NCBI RefSeq assembly: GCF_015644585.1
Contig: NZ_JADOBI010000015.1
Span: forward strand, 1 to 64,000
From: Rahnella laticis
GTDB lineage: Bacteria; Pseudomonadota; Gammaproteobacteria; Enterobacterales; Enterobacteriaceae
Direction: 5' to 3'
DNA: 64,000 nt
Of the stretch, positions 27,844 to 39,738 are shown in pieces (positions within the stretch are counted from its first letter, which is position 1; each line of letters starts with the position of its first letter). The notes under the pieces are model-generated. The model ran no database searches. It saw only the letters and a program-made list of their open reading frames with translations, and had not been told where the DNA came from. The position numbers and the translations under genes are program-made.

Positions 27844-29952
27844 TCAGTTTCGGTTGCGGGTAACTTTGATGACATCCGGCATGATACGAATTTTACGCAT
27901 GATATTCGCCAGATGAACGCGGTCGCGGGTCGTCAGGCGGATAAAGGCACTGTATACGCGGCCGTCTTTTTCTTCAGTGCTCAGGCTCTGGATGTTTGAC
28001 TGCGCGGCGTTAATCGCAGCGGTCAGATTTGCCAGAGCGCCCTGATGGTTGAACATATCGACTTTAATTTCCGCGATAAATTCCTGATCGGTTTCCTGGT
28101 GATCGTCCCAGTCAACGGCCATGAATTTCTCAGGTTCTTTCTGATAACCGCGAATGTTACGACAGGATTCGTGATGAATAACCAGTCCTTTACCCGGGCT
28201 CACGTGAGCAATAATCGGGTCACCCGGAATAGGGCGGCAGCATTTCGCGAAGGTAATCAGCACGCCGTCTGCGCCTTTGATTGGCAGATTTCGTGTACCC
28301 GATGTTGCCATCGAAGACTGATCACCCATCAGATTTTTAGCCACGACGACGCTCATGGCGTTACCGAGACCAATTTCAGCCAGCAAATCGTCCATCGCCG
28401 CGAGCTTCATGCGGTCGAGTTCGTTTTTGATATTTTCTGGCGGAATGTCTGACAGTTTCTTACCGGCACCCAGCGCATGGTTCAGCAGACGTCGACCGAG
28501 CGAAACGGAATCATCACGTTTCAGGTTCTTGAGCATCTGACGAATTTTGGCGCGAGCGCGTGAGCTGACGACAAAGTTGAGCCATGCCGCATTCGGGCGG
28601 GCGCCCGGCGCGGTAATGATTTCGATTGTCTGGCCGCTGGTCAGCGGCTGCGAGAGCGGATAAGGCTGGCGATCTACACGGGCGCCGACGCAGGCATGGC
28701 CGATATCGGTATGCACGGCGTACGCGAAGTCGACCGGTGTCGCACCCGCAGGCAATTCGACAATACGGCCTTCCGGCGTGAAGACGTAAATCTCGTCCGG
28801 GAACAGATCCGATTTCACGCTCTCGATAAATTCAAATGAGTTGCCTGCGCTTTGTTGCAGTTCGAGCAGGCTTTGCAACCAGCGCTGCGCACGAATCTGC
28901 GCCGTCGTGCTGGTTTCACTGTTCTCTTTATAAGCCCAGTGTGCCGCAACCCCCATTTCTGCCATCTGATCCATATCTTCGGTACGGATTTGTACCTCAA
29001 CCGGAACACCGTGCGGGCCGATTAAAGAAGTATGCAGAGATTGATAGCCGTTGGCTTTAGGGATGGCGATGTAATCTTTAACCCGACCCGGACGCGGTTT
29101 GTACAGGCTGTGCGCCTGGCCCAACACGCGGTAACAGGTATCGAGTTCTTTAACGATCACCCGGAACGCGTAGATATCCATAATGGAATGGAAACGCTGT
29201 TCTTTCAGGTGCATTTTGCAATAGATCGAATACAGGTGTTTTTCGCGACCACTTACACGGCACTGAATACCGGCTTCGGTTAAACGGCCTTCTATCTCAG
29301 AGAGGATTTTTTGGATCATCTCTTTACGGTTACCACGTGCGGCTTTCACCACTTCTTTGATGACGCGATAACGGTTTGGATAGAGTGCTTCGAAGCCCAG
29401 CTCTTCGAGCTCGGTTTTCAGATGGTGAATACCTAAACGGTGTGCCAGCGGGCTGTAAATTTCCAGCGTTTCGCGGGCGATGCGGCGACGTTTATCCGGG
29501 CGAAGAGAGCCCAGCGTGCGCATATTGTGGGTACGATCGGCGAGTTTGATCAAAATGACGCGGATGTCTTGCACCATCGCCATGACCATTTTGCGGAAGT
29601 TTTCCGCCTGTGCTTCTTTCTTATCGCGGAATTTCAGCTTGTCTAACTTTGAAACGCCTTCAACCAGTTCAGCAACGCTTTTGCCAAACAGTTGTTCCAT
29701 ATCCTGGTAGGTTGCAGGCGTGTCTTCGATAACGTCGTGTAATAACGCCGCCATCAGAGTCTCATGATCGAGCCTCATTTCAGCCAAAATACATGCCACG
29801 GCTACCGGGTGAGTGATATAAGGCTCACCGCTGGAGCGTGTTTGCCCCTCATGCGCGTCCCGCGCCACGAGGTAAGCCTGCACGAGGCGCTTAATTTGCT
29901 CCTCCGGCAGGTATTTTTGAATCAGTTGATTCAGGCTTTCAAAGATATACAA
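27844..29952 (-). CDS. spoT: Bifunctional (p)ppGpp synthetase/hydrolase SpoT
   Basis: 702 residues (E. coli 702). An HD hydrolase domain (ITHPVAVACIL, LLHDVIEDTPATY, ADRTHNMRTL), a weak synthetase domain (YQSLHTSLIGPHGVPVEVQI), a TGS domain near residue 390 (DEIYVFTPEGRIVELPAGATPVDFAY) and a C-terminal ACT domain are visible in order. SpoT degrades and, under several starvations, makes the alarmone (p)ppGpp. Nineteen bases after rpoZ, in the gmk-rpoZ-spoT-trmH-recG operon. Confidence 0.98.
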   Translation of the reverse strand: MYIFESLNQLIQKYLPEEQIKRLVQAYLVARDAHEGQTRSSGEPYITHPVAVACILAEMRLDHETLMAALLHDVIEDTPATYQDMEQLFGKSVAELVEGVSKLDKLKFRDKKEAQAENFRKMVMAMVQDIRVILIKLADRTHNMRTLGSLRPDKRRRIARETLEIYSPLAHRLGIHHLKTELEELGFEALYPNRYRVIKEVVKAARGNRKEMIQKILSEIEGRLTEAGIQCRVSGREKHLYSIYCKMHLKEQRFHSIMDIYAFRVIVKELDTCYRVLGQAHSLYKPRPGRVKDYIAIPKANGYQSLHTSLIGPHGVPVEVQIRTEDMDQMAEMGVAAHWAYKENSETSTTAQIRAQRWLQSLLELQQSAGNSFEFIESVKSDLFPDEIYVFTPEGRIVELPAGATPVDFAYAVHTDIGHACVGARVDRQPYPLSQPLTSGQTIEIITAPGARPNAAWLNFVVSSRARAKIRQMLKNLKRDDSVSLGRRLLNHALGAGKKLSDIPPENIKNELDRMKLAAMDDLLAEIGLGNAMSVVVAKNLMGDQSSMATSGTRNLPIKGADGVLITFAKCCRPIPGDPIIAHVSPGKGLVIHHESCRNIRGYQKEPEKFMAVDWDDHQETDQEFIAEIKVDMFNHQGALANLTAAINAAQSNIQSLSTEEKDGRVYSAFIRLTTRDRVHLANIMRKIRIMPDVIKVTRNRN

Positions 29953-29971
29953 GTGAGATCCGTTTCGTTAA

Positions 29972-30247
29972 TTAACGACGACCTTCAGCGATGGCAGTCA
30001 CTGCCTGAATCTCTGCGGCTTCCTGCTCTTGCTGTTCCTGACGGTCACGAACGTCGAGGATCTGATTAGTGATCAGGCCTTCTTCAATTTCGCGCAGGGC
30101 AATAACAGTGAATTTATCGTTTTCTTCAGCGACCAGTGGATCTTTACCACCAGATTGCAGCTGGCGTGCGCGACGAGCAGCCACCAACACCAGGTCAAAA
30201 CGGTTACCAATTTTCTCAACAGCGTCTTGAACAGTTACGCGTGCCAT
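29972..30247 (-). CDS. rpoZ: RNA polymerase omega subunit
   Basis: 91 residues (E. coli 91), [29 protein letters not shown] with the conserved helix that clamps the beta-prime subunit. It aids RNA polymerase assembly and contributes to one ppGpp-binding site, which fits its place next to spoT. Confidence 0.98.
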   Translation of the reverse strand: MARVTVQDAVEKIGNRFDLVLVAARRARQLQSGGKDPLVAEENDKFTVIALREIEEGLITNQILDVRDRQEQQEQEAAEIQAVTAIAEGRR

Positions 30248-30301
30248 ATATGTGCTACTCCACAGGGTGACGAAAGACTGGGCATAATACTGAAAGTGAC
30301 T

Positions 30302-30934
<633 letters not shown>

Positions 30935-31143
30935 TCAACTGATTGGGTTGATAGGAAGTATGCGAAGAGTGATCTCTCGCACAGTATACACGCTCGCCGC
31001 ATTCGGTGCAGCGTTCCGACGTATTTCATCGTAACTAAGCTCGGGAAAACAGCCCCACTTTGTGGAATTACGCGCTGCATTCCAAAATTTCTTTGTATTA
31101 CAGCAACGAATGAAATAACCAGGAAAGCATCTCGCAAGAATGA

Positions 31144-32901
<1,758 letters not shown>

Positions 32902-32922
32902 CGCACAAAGCCAGCCGATAAC

Positions 32923-33540
32923 TTAATGGTCTGAGTGGGGGTAGTTGAAAACCGGCAGCCCGAGGCGAAAGCGCAGCGCGATAAGGCGTGCGGTAAAACC
33001 GACAAGCAGGGTGATGATCACCACCAGGTTGTGCGGCAATGCGAGGTATTGCAGGCCGATATAAACCCAGGCGGAGGCGAAAGAGATCCCGGCGTAGATT
33101 TCTTTTTGGAAAACCAGCGGGATCTGATTACACATCATATCCCTCAGTACGCCGCCGAAAACGCCGGTAATCACTGCACAGACTGAAGCAATAATGGCGC
33201 CGTGGCCCATATCAAGCGCAACCTGCGTCCCGATGATTGAAAACACCACCAGGCCTACGGCATCAAGCACAAGAAATAGCCGGCGAAGATGTTGCATCAG
33301 TGGTGCCAGCCAGGTCGTCATAATGGCAGCAACGGCCACAATGACGATGTATTCCGGATGCTTAACCCAACCTAAAGGATAGTGCCCGAGCAACATGTCA
33401 CGAACAGATCCGCCACCAATGGCAGTCGCCGCTGCGATAATAATGACGCCAAAGGAGTCCATTTTACGACGCCCGGCCGCCAGAGCACCGGTCATGGCTT
33501 CTGCGGTGATCCCAATAATATAAAGAACTGTGAGTAACAT
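32923..33540 (-). CDS. yicG: Trimeric intracellular cation channel family protein YicG
   Basis: 205 residues with about seven hydrophobic segments. Two internally similar halves ([23 protein letters not shown] and the later [13 protein letters not shown]...[11 protein letters not shown]) carry the glycine-rich motifs of the UPF0126/TRIC family. It is predicted to be a membrane channel, with glycine or cations proposed as substrate in relatives. Convergent with ligB. Confidence 0.92.
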   Translation of the reverse strand: MLLTVLYIIGITAEAMTGALAAGRRKMDSFGVIIIAAATAIGGGSVRDMLLGHYPLGWVKHPEYIVIVAVAAIMTTWLAPLMQHLRRLFLVLDAVGLVVFSIIGTQVALDMGHGAIIASVCAVITGVFGGVLRDMMCNQIPLVFQKEIYAGISFASAWVYIGLQYLALPHNLVVIITLLVGFTARLIALRFRLGLPVFNYPHSDH

Positions 33541-33884
33541 GAATGTTCGCCGGACAAATCAGTAAGTGAGAAAGCAGGAGCAGCGTAGAGTAATGAGCTT
33601 TTCATAAACTCTCGATTAAGTTTTTCTTTTGCATCTTATTTCAGATTATAAAAACTAATGTGATTTACGCATCAGTCAGGCTAAGTAAAAGGCTCGGGAA
33701 GGATTCTGGCTTATTTTAGATTAGAAAAACAGATATCGCATGCCAGTTTGTTCATCCTTCTTTCGTTTTCTTCCTGATGGGTTTCTTCCATAAAGATGAA
33801 AAGTGTCTATTTTTAAGTTACGATTATTTAAAATCGTCACTAAAAGACGCAAGACCCAATGATTTTATCTGTCCGGAGGAGTGT
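33541..33884. other. yicG-tetR intergenic region, AT-rich
   Basis: 344 bp with no believable gene. It holds an imperfect direct repeat of about 21 bp (33635-33655 and 33710-33730, two mismatches) and the tetR operator candidate at 33818-33839, then the GGAGGAG ribosome-binding sequence of the regulator. Noticeably AT-richer than its surroundings. Confidence 0.6.
33818..33839 (+). promoter_or_regulatory. Candidate TetR-family operator O1 (upstream of the regulator)
   Basis: 22-bp imperfect palindrome with outer arms TTACGATT and AATCGTCA, 45 bp before the regulator start codon. The same 22-bp motif recurs at 34525-34546 before the KAS II gene. The pairing suggests sites for the regulator encoded between them. 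Confidence 0.55.
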
Positions 33885-34505
33885 ATGAAGCCCGAAATTC
33901 CGGTTGCGTTAACTCAGCGTGGACCAGCCGAACACGAACGACGCGAACAAATTATTGATGCGGCATTTGAGCACTTTCGTCTGTATGGTTATGCCAAAAC
34001 GTCTGTAGCGGATCTGGCGAAATCAATCGGTGTTTCAAGTGCTTATATTTATAAGTTTTTTGAGTCAAAACAGGCGATTGGTGAAGCAATCTGTTCCCAG
34101 CGAGTCGGTCAGATTGATCAGGCTTTGCTGCTGATTGCTCAGAGCGACCAAAGTGCAACTCTGCGCCTGCGTTCAATTTTTAAGACGTTGTTAACACGTA
34201 GTCTGGATCTCTTCTTTCAGGATCGAAAGTTGCACGACCTGGCTGCGACAGCTTCGGCGCAGCAGTGGAAATCTACGCTAAATCACCGGGCTATGATGTA
34301 TGCCATCGTTGAAAAAATAGTCAATGACGGGCGTGAGTCTGGCGAATTTGAACGTAAGACGCCTCTGGATGAGGTCTGTATGGCCATCACCAGCGTGACG
34401 ACTCCGTTCTCTCACCCGCTGTTGCTGGAACAAAAAACGCCGGAGCAACTGGAAGAACGCGTTCAGGCCATTACCGGTCTGGTTCTGCGTAGCCTGGCCA
34501 AATAG
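33885..34505 (+). CDS. TetR/AcrR family transcriptional regulator
   Basis: 206 residues. The N-terminal helix-turn-helix begins EHERREQIIDAAFEHFRLYGYAKTSVADLAK, followed by the recognition helix VSSAYIYKFFESKQAIG; the C-terminal ligand domain is divergent. The start at 33885 follows GGAGGAG; a longer frame from 33777 would place the candidate operator inside the coding region and is rejected. It likely represses itself and the following KAS II gene, since matching palindromes flank it. The ligand is unknown, though a fatty acyl compound is a natural guess from the neighbour. Confidence 0.88.
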   Translation: MKPEIPVALTQRGPAEHERREQIIDAAFEHFRLYGYAKTSVADLAKSIGVSSAYIYKFFESKQAIGEAICSQRVGQIDQALLLIAQSDQSATLRLRSIFKTLLTRSLDLFFQDRKLHDLAATASAQQWKSTLNHRAMMYAIVEKIVNDGRESGEFERKTPLDEVCMAITSVTTPFSHPLLLEQKTPEQLEERVQAITGLVLRSLAK

Positions 34506-34524
34506 TCGCGACAAAAATTTCGAG

Positions 34525-34546
34525 TTACGGGTTTACAAAATCGTAA
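34525..34546 (+). promoter_or_regulatory. Candidate TetR-family operator O2 (upstream of the KAS II gene)
   Basis: 22-bp palindrome with arms TTACG and CGTAA; the wider 30 bp (34521-34550) extends the arms to 9 bp with one mismatch. Compared with O1, 16 of 21 bases over the aligned core agree. It lies 98 bp before the KAS II start. Confidence 0.55.
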
Positions 34547-34644
34547 TTCGTCACATACTGTCAGCCTTTAATTAAATCGTTTCTGCCCGCTGGTGGAAGT
34601 TTCAGCAGAAACTTATGTCTTCAACAGACAGAGAGGAAAGTTTT

Positions 34645-35919
34645 ATGACTCATCGTCGAGTGGTTATTACCGGCATGGGGGCTGTGAGTCCTCTGGGCTG
34701 TGATATCGAAACTATCTGGAAGCGCCTGCTGGCCGGTCAGTCTGGTATCCGTGTTTTGCCGGAAGAAATTGTTGAAACGCTGTCCGTGAAAATTGGCGGT
34801 CAGGTACAAACTAAAGAACAGGATCCTGAGTCAGGTTTCGACCCTGACCTGTTTGTTGTGCCGAAAGACCAGAAGAAAATGGACCGTTTCATTCTTTTCG
34901 CCATGGCCGCTGCCGATATGGCGATTGCAAATTCAGGCTGGAAAGCGGAAACCGCTGAACAGCAGGAACGTACTGCAACCGTCATCGGTTCTGGTATCGG
35001 GGGTTTCCCGGCGATTGCACATGCTGTGCGCACCAACGACAGCCGCGGTGCTAAGCGTTTATCCCCGTTCACCATTCCTTCATTCCTGGTGAATCTGGCT
35101 TCCGGTCAGGTTTCCATTAAACACCAGTTCAAAGGCCCAATCGGCGCGCCGGTGACCGCCTGTGCGGCGGGTGTTCAGGCAATCGGCGATGCGGTTCGTT
35201 TGATTCGCAATGATGAAGCTGATGTTGCACTGTGTGGTGGCGCTGAAGCGGCTATCGATACCGTGAGCCTGGGTGGTTTTGCAGCGGCAAAAGCGATGTC
35301 TGCCGGCCACGAAGATCATCCGGAAAAAGCATCCCGTCCATTTGACAGCGCCCGTGACGGCTTTGTGATGGGCGAAGGCGCAGGCATGCTGGTTATCGAA
35401 GAACTGGAACATGCGAAAGCGCGTGGCGCAAAAATTCTCGCTGAGATCGTGGGTTACGGTACCAGCGGCGACGCTTATCACATGACCTCCGGTGCGGAAG
35501 ACGGCAACGGCGCGGGTCGTGCGATGAAAATTGCTTTGCGTCAGGCGGGCATTCAGCCTTCAGACGTGCAGCATTTGAATGCGCATGCGACCTCTACGCC
35601 GGTGGGTGATTTAGGTGAAATTAACGCGATTAAAACCCTGTTCGGTACAGACGGGAAGCTGGCGGTAACATCCACCAAATCTGCAACCGGCCACTTGCTG
35701 GGCGCTGCGGGCGGTCTGGAAACTATCTTCACCATCCTGGCTGTGCGCGACCAAATCGTCCCGCCAACGCTGAACCTTGAAAACAAAGATGCCGCGGCAG
35801 AAGGCCTGAACATCGTTGGCAACACGGCGCAGAAGCACGGCATTACTTACGCGCTGTCCAACGGCTTTGGTTTTGGTGGTGTGAATGCTTGTGTACTCCT
35901 GAAACGTTGGGAAGATTAA
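34645..35919 (+). CDS. Second beta-ketoacyl-ACP synthase II (FabF paralogue)
   Basis: 425 residues from MTHRRVVITGMG, preceded by GAGAGGAAAG. A complete KAS fold with the catalytic triad intact: Cys173 (VTACAAG), His314 (NAHATSTPVGD) and His350 (ATGHLLGAAGG), plus Lys345. It condenses malonyl-ACP with an acyl-ACP. The usual fabF lies in the fabHDG-acpP cluster, so this is most likely an extra copy, controlled by the adjacent TetR regulator. No acpP or other fatty-acid genes accompany it. Substrate range is unknown. Confidence 0.9.
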   Translation: MTHRRVVITGMGAVSPLGCDIETIWKRLLAGQSGIRVLPEEIVETLSVKIGGQVQTKEQDPESGFDPDLFVVPKDQKKMDRFILFAMAAADMAIANSGWKAETAEQQERTATVIGSGIGGFPAIAHAVRTNDSRGAKRLSPFTIPSFLVNLASGQVSIKHQFKGPIGAPVTACAAGVQAIGDAVRLIRNDEADVALCGGAEAAIDTVSLGGFAAAKAMSAGHEDHPEKASRPFDSARDGFVMGEGAGMLVIEELEHAKARGAKILAEIVGYGTSGDAYHMTSGAEDGNGAGRAMKIALRQAGIQPSDVQHLNAHATSTPVGDLGEINAIKTLFGTDGKLAVTSTKSATGHLLGAAGGLETIFTILAVRDQIVPPTLNLENKDAAAEGLNIVGNTAQKHGITYALSNGFGFGGVNACVLLKRWED

Positions 35920-35949
35920 TTTCTTTCTGATTTTCAGAGCTAAAGCATA

Positions 35950-35988
35950 AAAAAACGCCTCCGGTCAGGCTGACCGGAGGCGTTTTTT
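35950..35988. terminator. Bidirectional terminator between the KAS II gene and yicC
   Basis: 18-bp perfect stem (35950-35967 with 35971-35988), loop GGC, flanked by A and T runs. It is the strongest hairpin in the window. Confidence 0.95.
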
Positions 35989-36008
35989 ATTGCATCAGAA
36001 CAGATGAT

Positions 36009-36872
36009 TTACTCGATGTTCTGAATCTGTTCGCGCATTTGTTCGATAAGCACTTTCAGCTCGATGGCTGAAGTTGTGACATCGGCATTGATCGATTTGG
36101 ATGCCAGTGTGTTCGACTCGCGGTTAAATTCCTGCATCATGAAATCAAGGCGACGGCCGACCGCCTCTTCTTTCTTCATGATTTTATGCGTTTCCTTAAC
36201 GTGCGCTTCCAGTCTGTCGAGCTCTTCTGCCACATCAATACGCTGCGCCATCAATACCAGTTCCTGTTCCAGGCGGGTATTTTCCAGCTGAACCTGCGCG
36301 TCTTCCAGTTTACTCACCAGACGTTCGCGCTGCCATTGCAGGATATTGGGCATCTGGGCGCGGACTTTCACGACTTCACCGCTGACGCCGTCGAGACGTT
36401 GTTCAATCAGCGTTTTCAGCGCAGCACCTTCGCTTTCGCGCGCGCTGATAAAGTCGTCCAGCGCGGTATCCAGCGCCAGCAGCAGTTCGGTGCTGATTGC
36501 ATCCAGATCCTGTTCTTCGGCCAGCATTACGCCCGGCCAGCGCAGAACTTCCAGCGGATTAATTTCGCCTTCGTCGCTTTGCATTTTTACCCATTGCGCC
36601 GCTTCAACCAGCTGTTTCGCCAGTTTTTCATTCAGCTGCAAAGTGCTTTGCGCGCCCGGATCGAGATCAAAACGCAGATTACATTCGACTTTACCCCGTG
36701 TCAGACGGGCACGAATGCGCTCGCGAATAACTGGTTCCAGGCTGCGAAATTGCTCTGGCAGACGGATGTAAGTTTCGAGATAACGTTGGTTTACCGAGCG
36801 AAGTTCCCACGCGGCGCTGCCCCAGTCACCCTTAATTTCGCGTCGGGCATAAGCGGTCATACTACGGATCAT
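36009..36872 (-). CDS. yicC: YicC family endoribonuclease
   Basis: 287 residues (E. coli 287). The YicC-like N-terminal domain starts MIRSMTAYARRE, and the C-terminal DUF1732 domain has EVGRRLDFMMQEFNRESNTLASKS. The E. coli protein is linked to RNA turnover and acts as an endoribonuclease or RNase adaptor on sRNAs such as RyhB. Divergent from rph across 126 bp. Confidence 0.95.
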   Translation of the reverse strand: MIRSMTAYARREIKGDWGSAAWELRSVNQRYLETYIRLPEQFRSLEPVIRERIRARLTRGKVECNLRFDLDPGAQSTLQLNEKLAKQLVEAAQWVKMQSDEGEINPLEVLRWPGVMLAEEQDLDAISTELLLALDTALDDFISARESEGAALKTLIEQRLDGVSGEVVKVRAQMPNILQWQRERLVSKLEDAQVQLENTRLEQELVLMAQRIDVAEELDRLEAHVKETHKIMKKEEAVGRRLDFMMQEFNRESNTLASKSINADVTTSAIELKVLIEQMREQIQNIE

Positions 36873-36998
36873 GTATGCGTACCTGTTAATGTAAAGATGC
36901 AGCGATTATAGCCCCGGTAAGCGGGTCATGATAGGCATTACCTCGCGAAGTCCGTATAATGCGCAGCCAAACACGATTCGCGACCCGGAGAACTATCC

Positions 36999-37715
36999 AT
37001 GCGTCCAGCAGGCAGAAATGCACAACAAGTACGCCCCGTAACACTGACCCGCCATTACACTAAACACGCTGAAGGTTCCGTGCTGGTGGAGTTTGGTGAT
37101 ACCAAAGTGCTGTGTACCGCGACGGTCGAAGAAGGCGTTCCGCGTTTCCTGAAAGGTCAGGGACAAGGTTGGATCACGGCTGAATACGGCATGCTGCCGC
37201 GCTCCACGCACAGCCGTAATGCGCGTGAAGCCGCGAAAGGCAAACAAGGCGGTCGTACTCTTGAAATTCAGCGTCTGATTGCCCGCTCATTGCGTGCGGC
37301 AGTGGATCTCAAAAAACTGGGTGAATTCACCATCACGCTGGACTGCGATGTTTTGCAGGCTGACGGCGGCACGCGTACTGCATCTATCTCCGGTGCCTGT
37401 GTGGCGCTGGCGGATGCACTGAACGCGCTGGTGGCTGCGGGTAAACTGAAAGCCAATCCGATGAAAGGGATGGTTGCTGCCGTTTCCGTCGGTATTGTGA
37501 AAGGTGAAGCGCTGTGCGACCTCGAGTATGTCGAAGACTCCGCCGCTGAAACGGACATGAACGTGGTCATGATGGAAGATGGCCGCATGATTGAAGTACA
37601 GGGCACCGCCGAAGGCGAGCCGTTCAGCCACGAAGAACTACTCACTTTACTTTCCCTCGCACGAGAGGGGATCGACACTATCTTCCAGGCGCAGAAAGCG
37701 GCGCTGGCGGAATAA
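36999..37715 (+). CDS. rph: Ribonuclease PH
   Basis: 238 residues, the full wild-type length, unlike the frameshifted rph of E. coli K-12. Core signatures [30 protein letters not shown] and the PDX phosphorolytic fold are present. It trims the 3' ends of tRNA precursors using phosphate. Its stop lies just before the pyrE attenuator, so intact translation through rph should allow normal pyrE control. Confidence 0.97.
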   Translation: MRPAGRNAQQVRPVTLTRHYTKHAEGSVLVEFGDTKVLCTATVEEGVPRFLKGQGQGWITAEYGMLPRSTHSRNAREAAKGKQGGRTLEIQRLIARSLRAAVDLKKLGEFTITLDCDVLQADGGTRTASISGACVALADALNALVAAGKLKANPMKGMVAAVSVGIVKGEALCDLEYVEDSAAETDMNVVMMEDGRMIEVQGTAEGEPFSHEELLTLLSLAREGIDTIFQAQKAALAE

Positions 37716-37720
37716 TTTTT

Positions 37721-37746
37721 AAGGCGACTGAGAAGTCGCCTTTTTT
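37721..37746 (+). terminator. rph terminator / pyrE attenuator
   Basis: 9-bp perfect stem (37721-37729 with 37734-37742), GAGA loop, followed by a T run. It starts six bases after the rph stop and 54 bp before pyrE. In E. coli the same hairpin attenuates pyrE according to UTP level through coupling of transcription and rph translation. Confidence 0.9.
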
Positions 37747-37799
37747 ATGGCCTGCGGGCTGACAATTGCAGATATAAGACGTTAACGAGGAGACCATCA

Positions 37800-38441
37800 A
37801 TGAAAGCCTATCAGCGCCAGTTTATTGAGTTCGCACTGAACAAACAGGTTTTGAAATTCGGCGAGTTTACCCTGAAGTCCGGGCGCATCAGTCCTTACTT
37901 CTTCAATGCCGGTTTGTTTAATACTGGCCGTGATCTGGCGTTACTGGGACGTTTTTACGCTGAAGCATTGATGGATTCAAAAATTGATTTCGATTTAGTT
38001 TTCGGCCCGGCCTATAAAGGGATTCCGATCGCGACAACCACCGCCGTCGCGCTGGCTGAGCATCATGACCGCGATGTACCGTATTGTTTCAACCGCAAAG
38101 AAGCCAAAGATCACGGTGAAGGCGGTTTACTGGTGGGCAGCCCGCTTCAGGGCCGCGTCATGCTGGTTGATGATGTGATTACCGCCGGTACCGCTATCCG
38201 TGAATCCATGGAAATCATCAATGCTCACAGCGCGACGCTGGCGGGCGTGCTGATTTCTTTGGATCGTCAGGAACGTGGCCGCGCGGATATTTCGGCGATT
38301 CAGGAAGTTGAGCGTGATTATCACTGCAAGGTGATTTCAATTATTACGCTGGCGGATTTGATTGAATATCTGGAAGAGAAAGCGGAAATGGCTGACCATC
38401 TGGCGGCTGTGCGCGCGTATCAGCAAACGTACGGCGTGTGA
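37800..38441 (+). CDS. pyrE: Orotate phosphoribosyltransferase
   Basis: 213 residues (E. coli 213). PRPP-binding motif [13 protein letters not shown] near residue 120 and the flexible catalytic loop around [13 protein letters not shown]. It forms OMP from orotate and PRPP in pyrimidine synthesis. Downstream of rph and its attenuator, with a good AACGAGGAGA ribosome-binding sequence. Confidence 0.98.
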   Translation: MKAYQRQFIEFALNKQVLKFGEFTLKSGRISPYFFNAGLFNTGRDLALLGRFYAEALMDSKIDFDLVFGPAYKGIPIATTTAVALAEHHDRDVPYCFNRKEAKDHGEGGLLVGSPLQGRVMLVDDVITAGTAIRESMEIINAHSATLAGVLISLDRQERGRADISAIQEVERDYHCKVISIITLADLIEYLEEKAEMADHLAAVRAYQQTYGV

Positions 38442-38458
38442 TCATTCCTGTGAAATGA

Positions 38459-38482
38459 AAAAGGGCCTTCCGGCCCTTTTTT
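38459..38482. terminator. Bidirectional terminator between pyrE and slmA
   Basis: 9-bp perfect stem (38459-38467 with 38472-38480), TTCC loop, A and T runs on opposite sides. Confidence 0.9.
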
Positions 38483-38511
38483 GCATCTGTAATCTGTGCT
38501 GAAAATTGACG

Positions 38512-39108
38512 TTATTGCAGCTGAGCAGAAATCAGCGGCCAGCGTGTATCAAAGTCCTGAGTCGGACGATACTTGAATTCTGAACGCACAAACCGCGATA
38601 ACATCCCCTCGCAAAATGCCAGCAACTGACTGGCGAGAAGGGTTTCATCACTGGCGAATCCGCTGCCCTCACGCATTTTCTTTTCACGCAATACCTGTCG
38701 CAGTTGCGCTTCAATCCGCTCAAAAAGCTGGTTTATGCGGCCTTGCAGGCGGTCTTGTTCGAACATCAGTGCGTGACCGGTCATAATGCGGGTAAGCCCC
38801 GGATTGCGTTCGGCAAAACCTAAAATCAGCAGTAAAATCAGACGGATTCGGTTTAACGTATCTTTCTCATCCTGGAGGATAAGATTGATACGGGTGATCA
38901 GGCTGTCTTCGATAAACTCGATTAAGCTGTCAAACATCCGCGTCTTACTGGGAAAATGACGGTAAAGAGCTGCTTCCGAAACGCCTACGCTGGCGGCGAG
39001 TTTTGCGGTAGTGATCCGCTGGCTGCCATCGCTGGACTGAAGCATTTGCGCTAACGCCTGCAAAATCTCTTCGCGCCGGTTCCTTTTTGTCGTTTCTTTC
39101 TCTGCCAT
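38512..39108 (-). CDS. slmA: Nucleoid occlusion factor SlmA
   Basis: 198 residues from [16 protein letters not shown], the E. coli length; 17 further upstream codons are rejected. TetR-type helix-turn-helix ([23 protein letters not shown]) and the conserved dimer domain. SlmA binds specific chromosomal sites and blocks FtsZ polymerisation over the nucleoid. Between pyrE and dut, as in E. coli. Confidence 0.97.
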   Translation of the reverse strand: MAEKETTKRNRREEILQALAQMLQSSDGSQRITTAKLAASVGVSEAALYRHFPSKTRMFDSLIEFIEDSLITRINLILQDEKDTLNRIRLILLLILGFAERNPGLTRIMTGHALMFEQDRLQGRINQLFERIEAQLRQVLREKKMREGSGFASDETLLASQLLAFCEGMLSRFVRSEFKYRPTQDFDTRWPLISAQLQ

Positions 39109-39279
39109 GTCTGAATAGACCCTTGCTAAAAAACGGCTAAAATCATGGAGAAACCGCACAACTGCCGCATGAATCGCTGTGATCCTGCGGCTTATTTCGT
39201 TCCCTTGGTGTTGTTACGGTCTGATAGTGATAAGGATCTGTTCAATATCGCGTCAAAATCTGCGGTGCTGAACAGGTTC

Positions 39280-39738
39280 TTATTGACGGCCCGAGTGGCC
39301 AAAACCACCTTCACCGCGTTCACTGGCGTCAAAATCTTCCACCAGATTGAATTCTGCCTGAACAATCGGCACAAAGACCATTTGAGCAATACGCTCGCCC
39401 GGCTCGATCACAAATGTTGTCTGACCACGGTTCCAGACGGAAACCATCAACTGGCCCTGATAATCGGAATCGATAAGACCGACCAGGTTGCCCAGAACGA
39501 CGCCGTGTTTATGGCCCAAACCTGAACGTGGCAGGATAACTGCCGCCAGATTTGCATCACCGATATGGATAGCCAGACCGGTTGGCAGCAACGTCGTTTC
39601 GCCCGGTTTCAGTTCTACAGATGCGTCCAGACAGGCGCGCAAATCAAGACCTGCGGAGCCCGGTGTTGCGTAAGCAGGTAAAGGGAAAGTCGAACCGATG
39701 CGCGGGTCGAGAATTTTAATGTCGATTTTTTTCATCAT
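39280..39738 (-). CDS. dut: Deoxyuridine 5'-triphosphate nucleotidohydrolase (dUTPase)
   Basis: 152 residues from [10 protein letters not shown]. All five motifs of trimeric dUTPases are seen, including [36 protein letters not shown] and the C-terminal GEGGFGHSG. It hydrolyses dUTP to dUMP and keeps uracil out of DNA. Its start overlaps the end of coaBC by about 23 bp, indicating coupled expression. Confidence 0.97.
   Translation of the reverse strand: MMKKIDIKILDPRIGSTFPLPAYATPGSAGLDLRACLDASVELKPGETTLLPTGLAIHIGDANLAAVILPRSGLGHKHGVVLGNLVGLIDSDYQGQLMVSVWNRGQTTFVIEPGERIAQMVFVPIVQAEFNLVEDFDASERGEGGFGHSGRQ

Noticed and set aside
33777-33884. Longer start for the TetR regulator
   Set aside because: It would put the candidate operator inside the coding region; the ATG at 33885 has a strong GGAGGAG.
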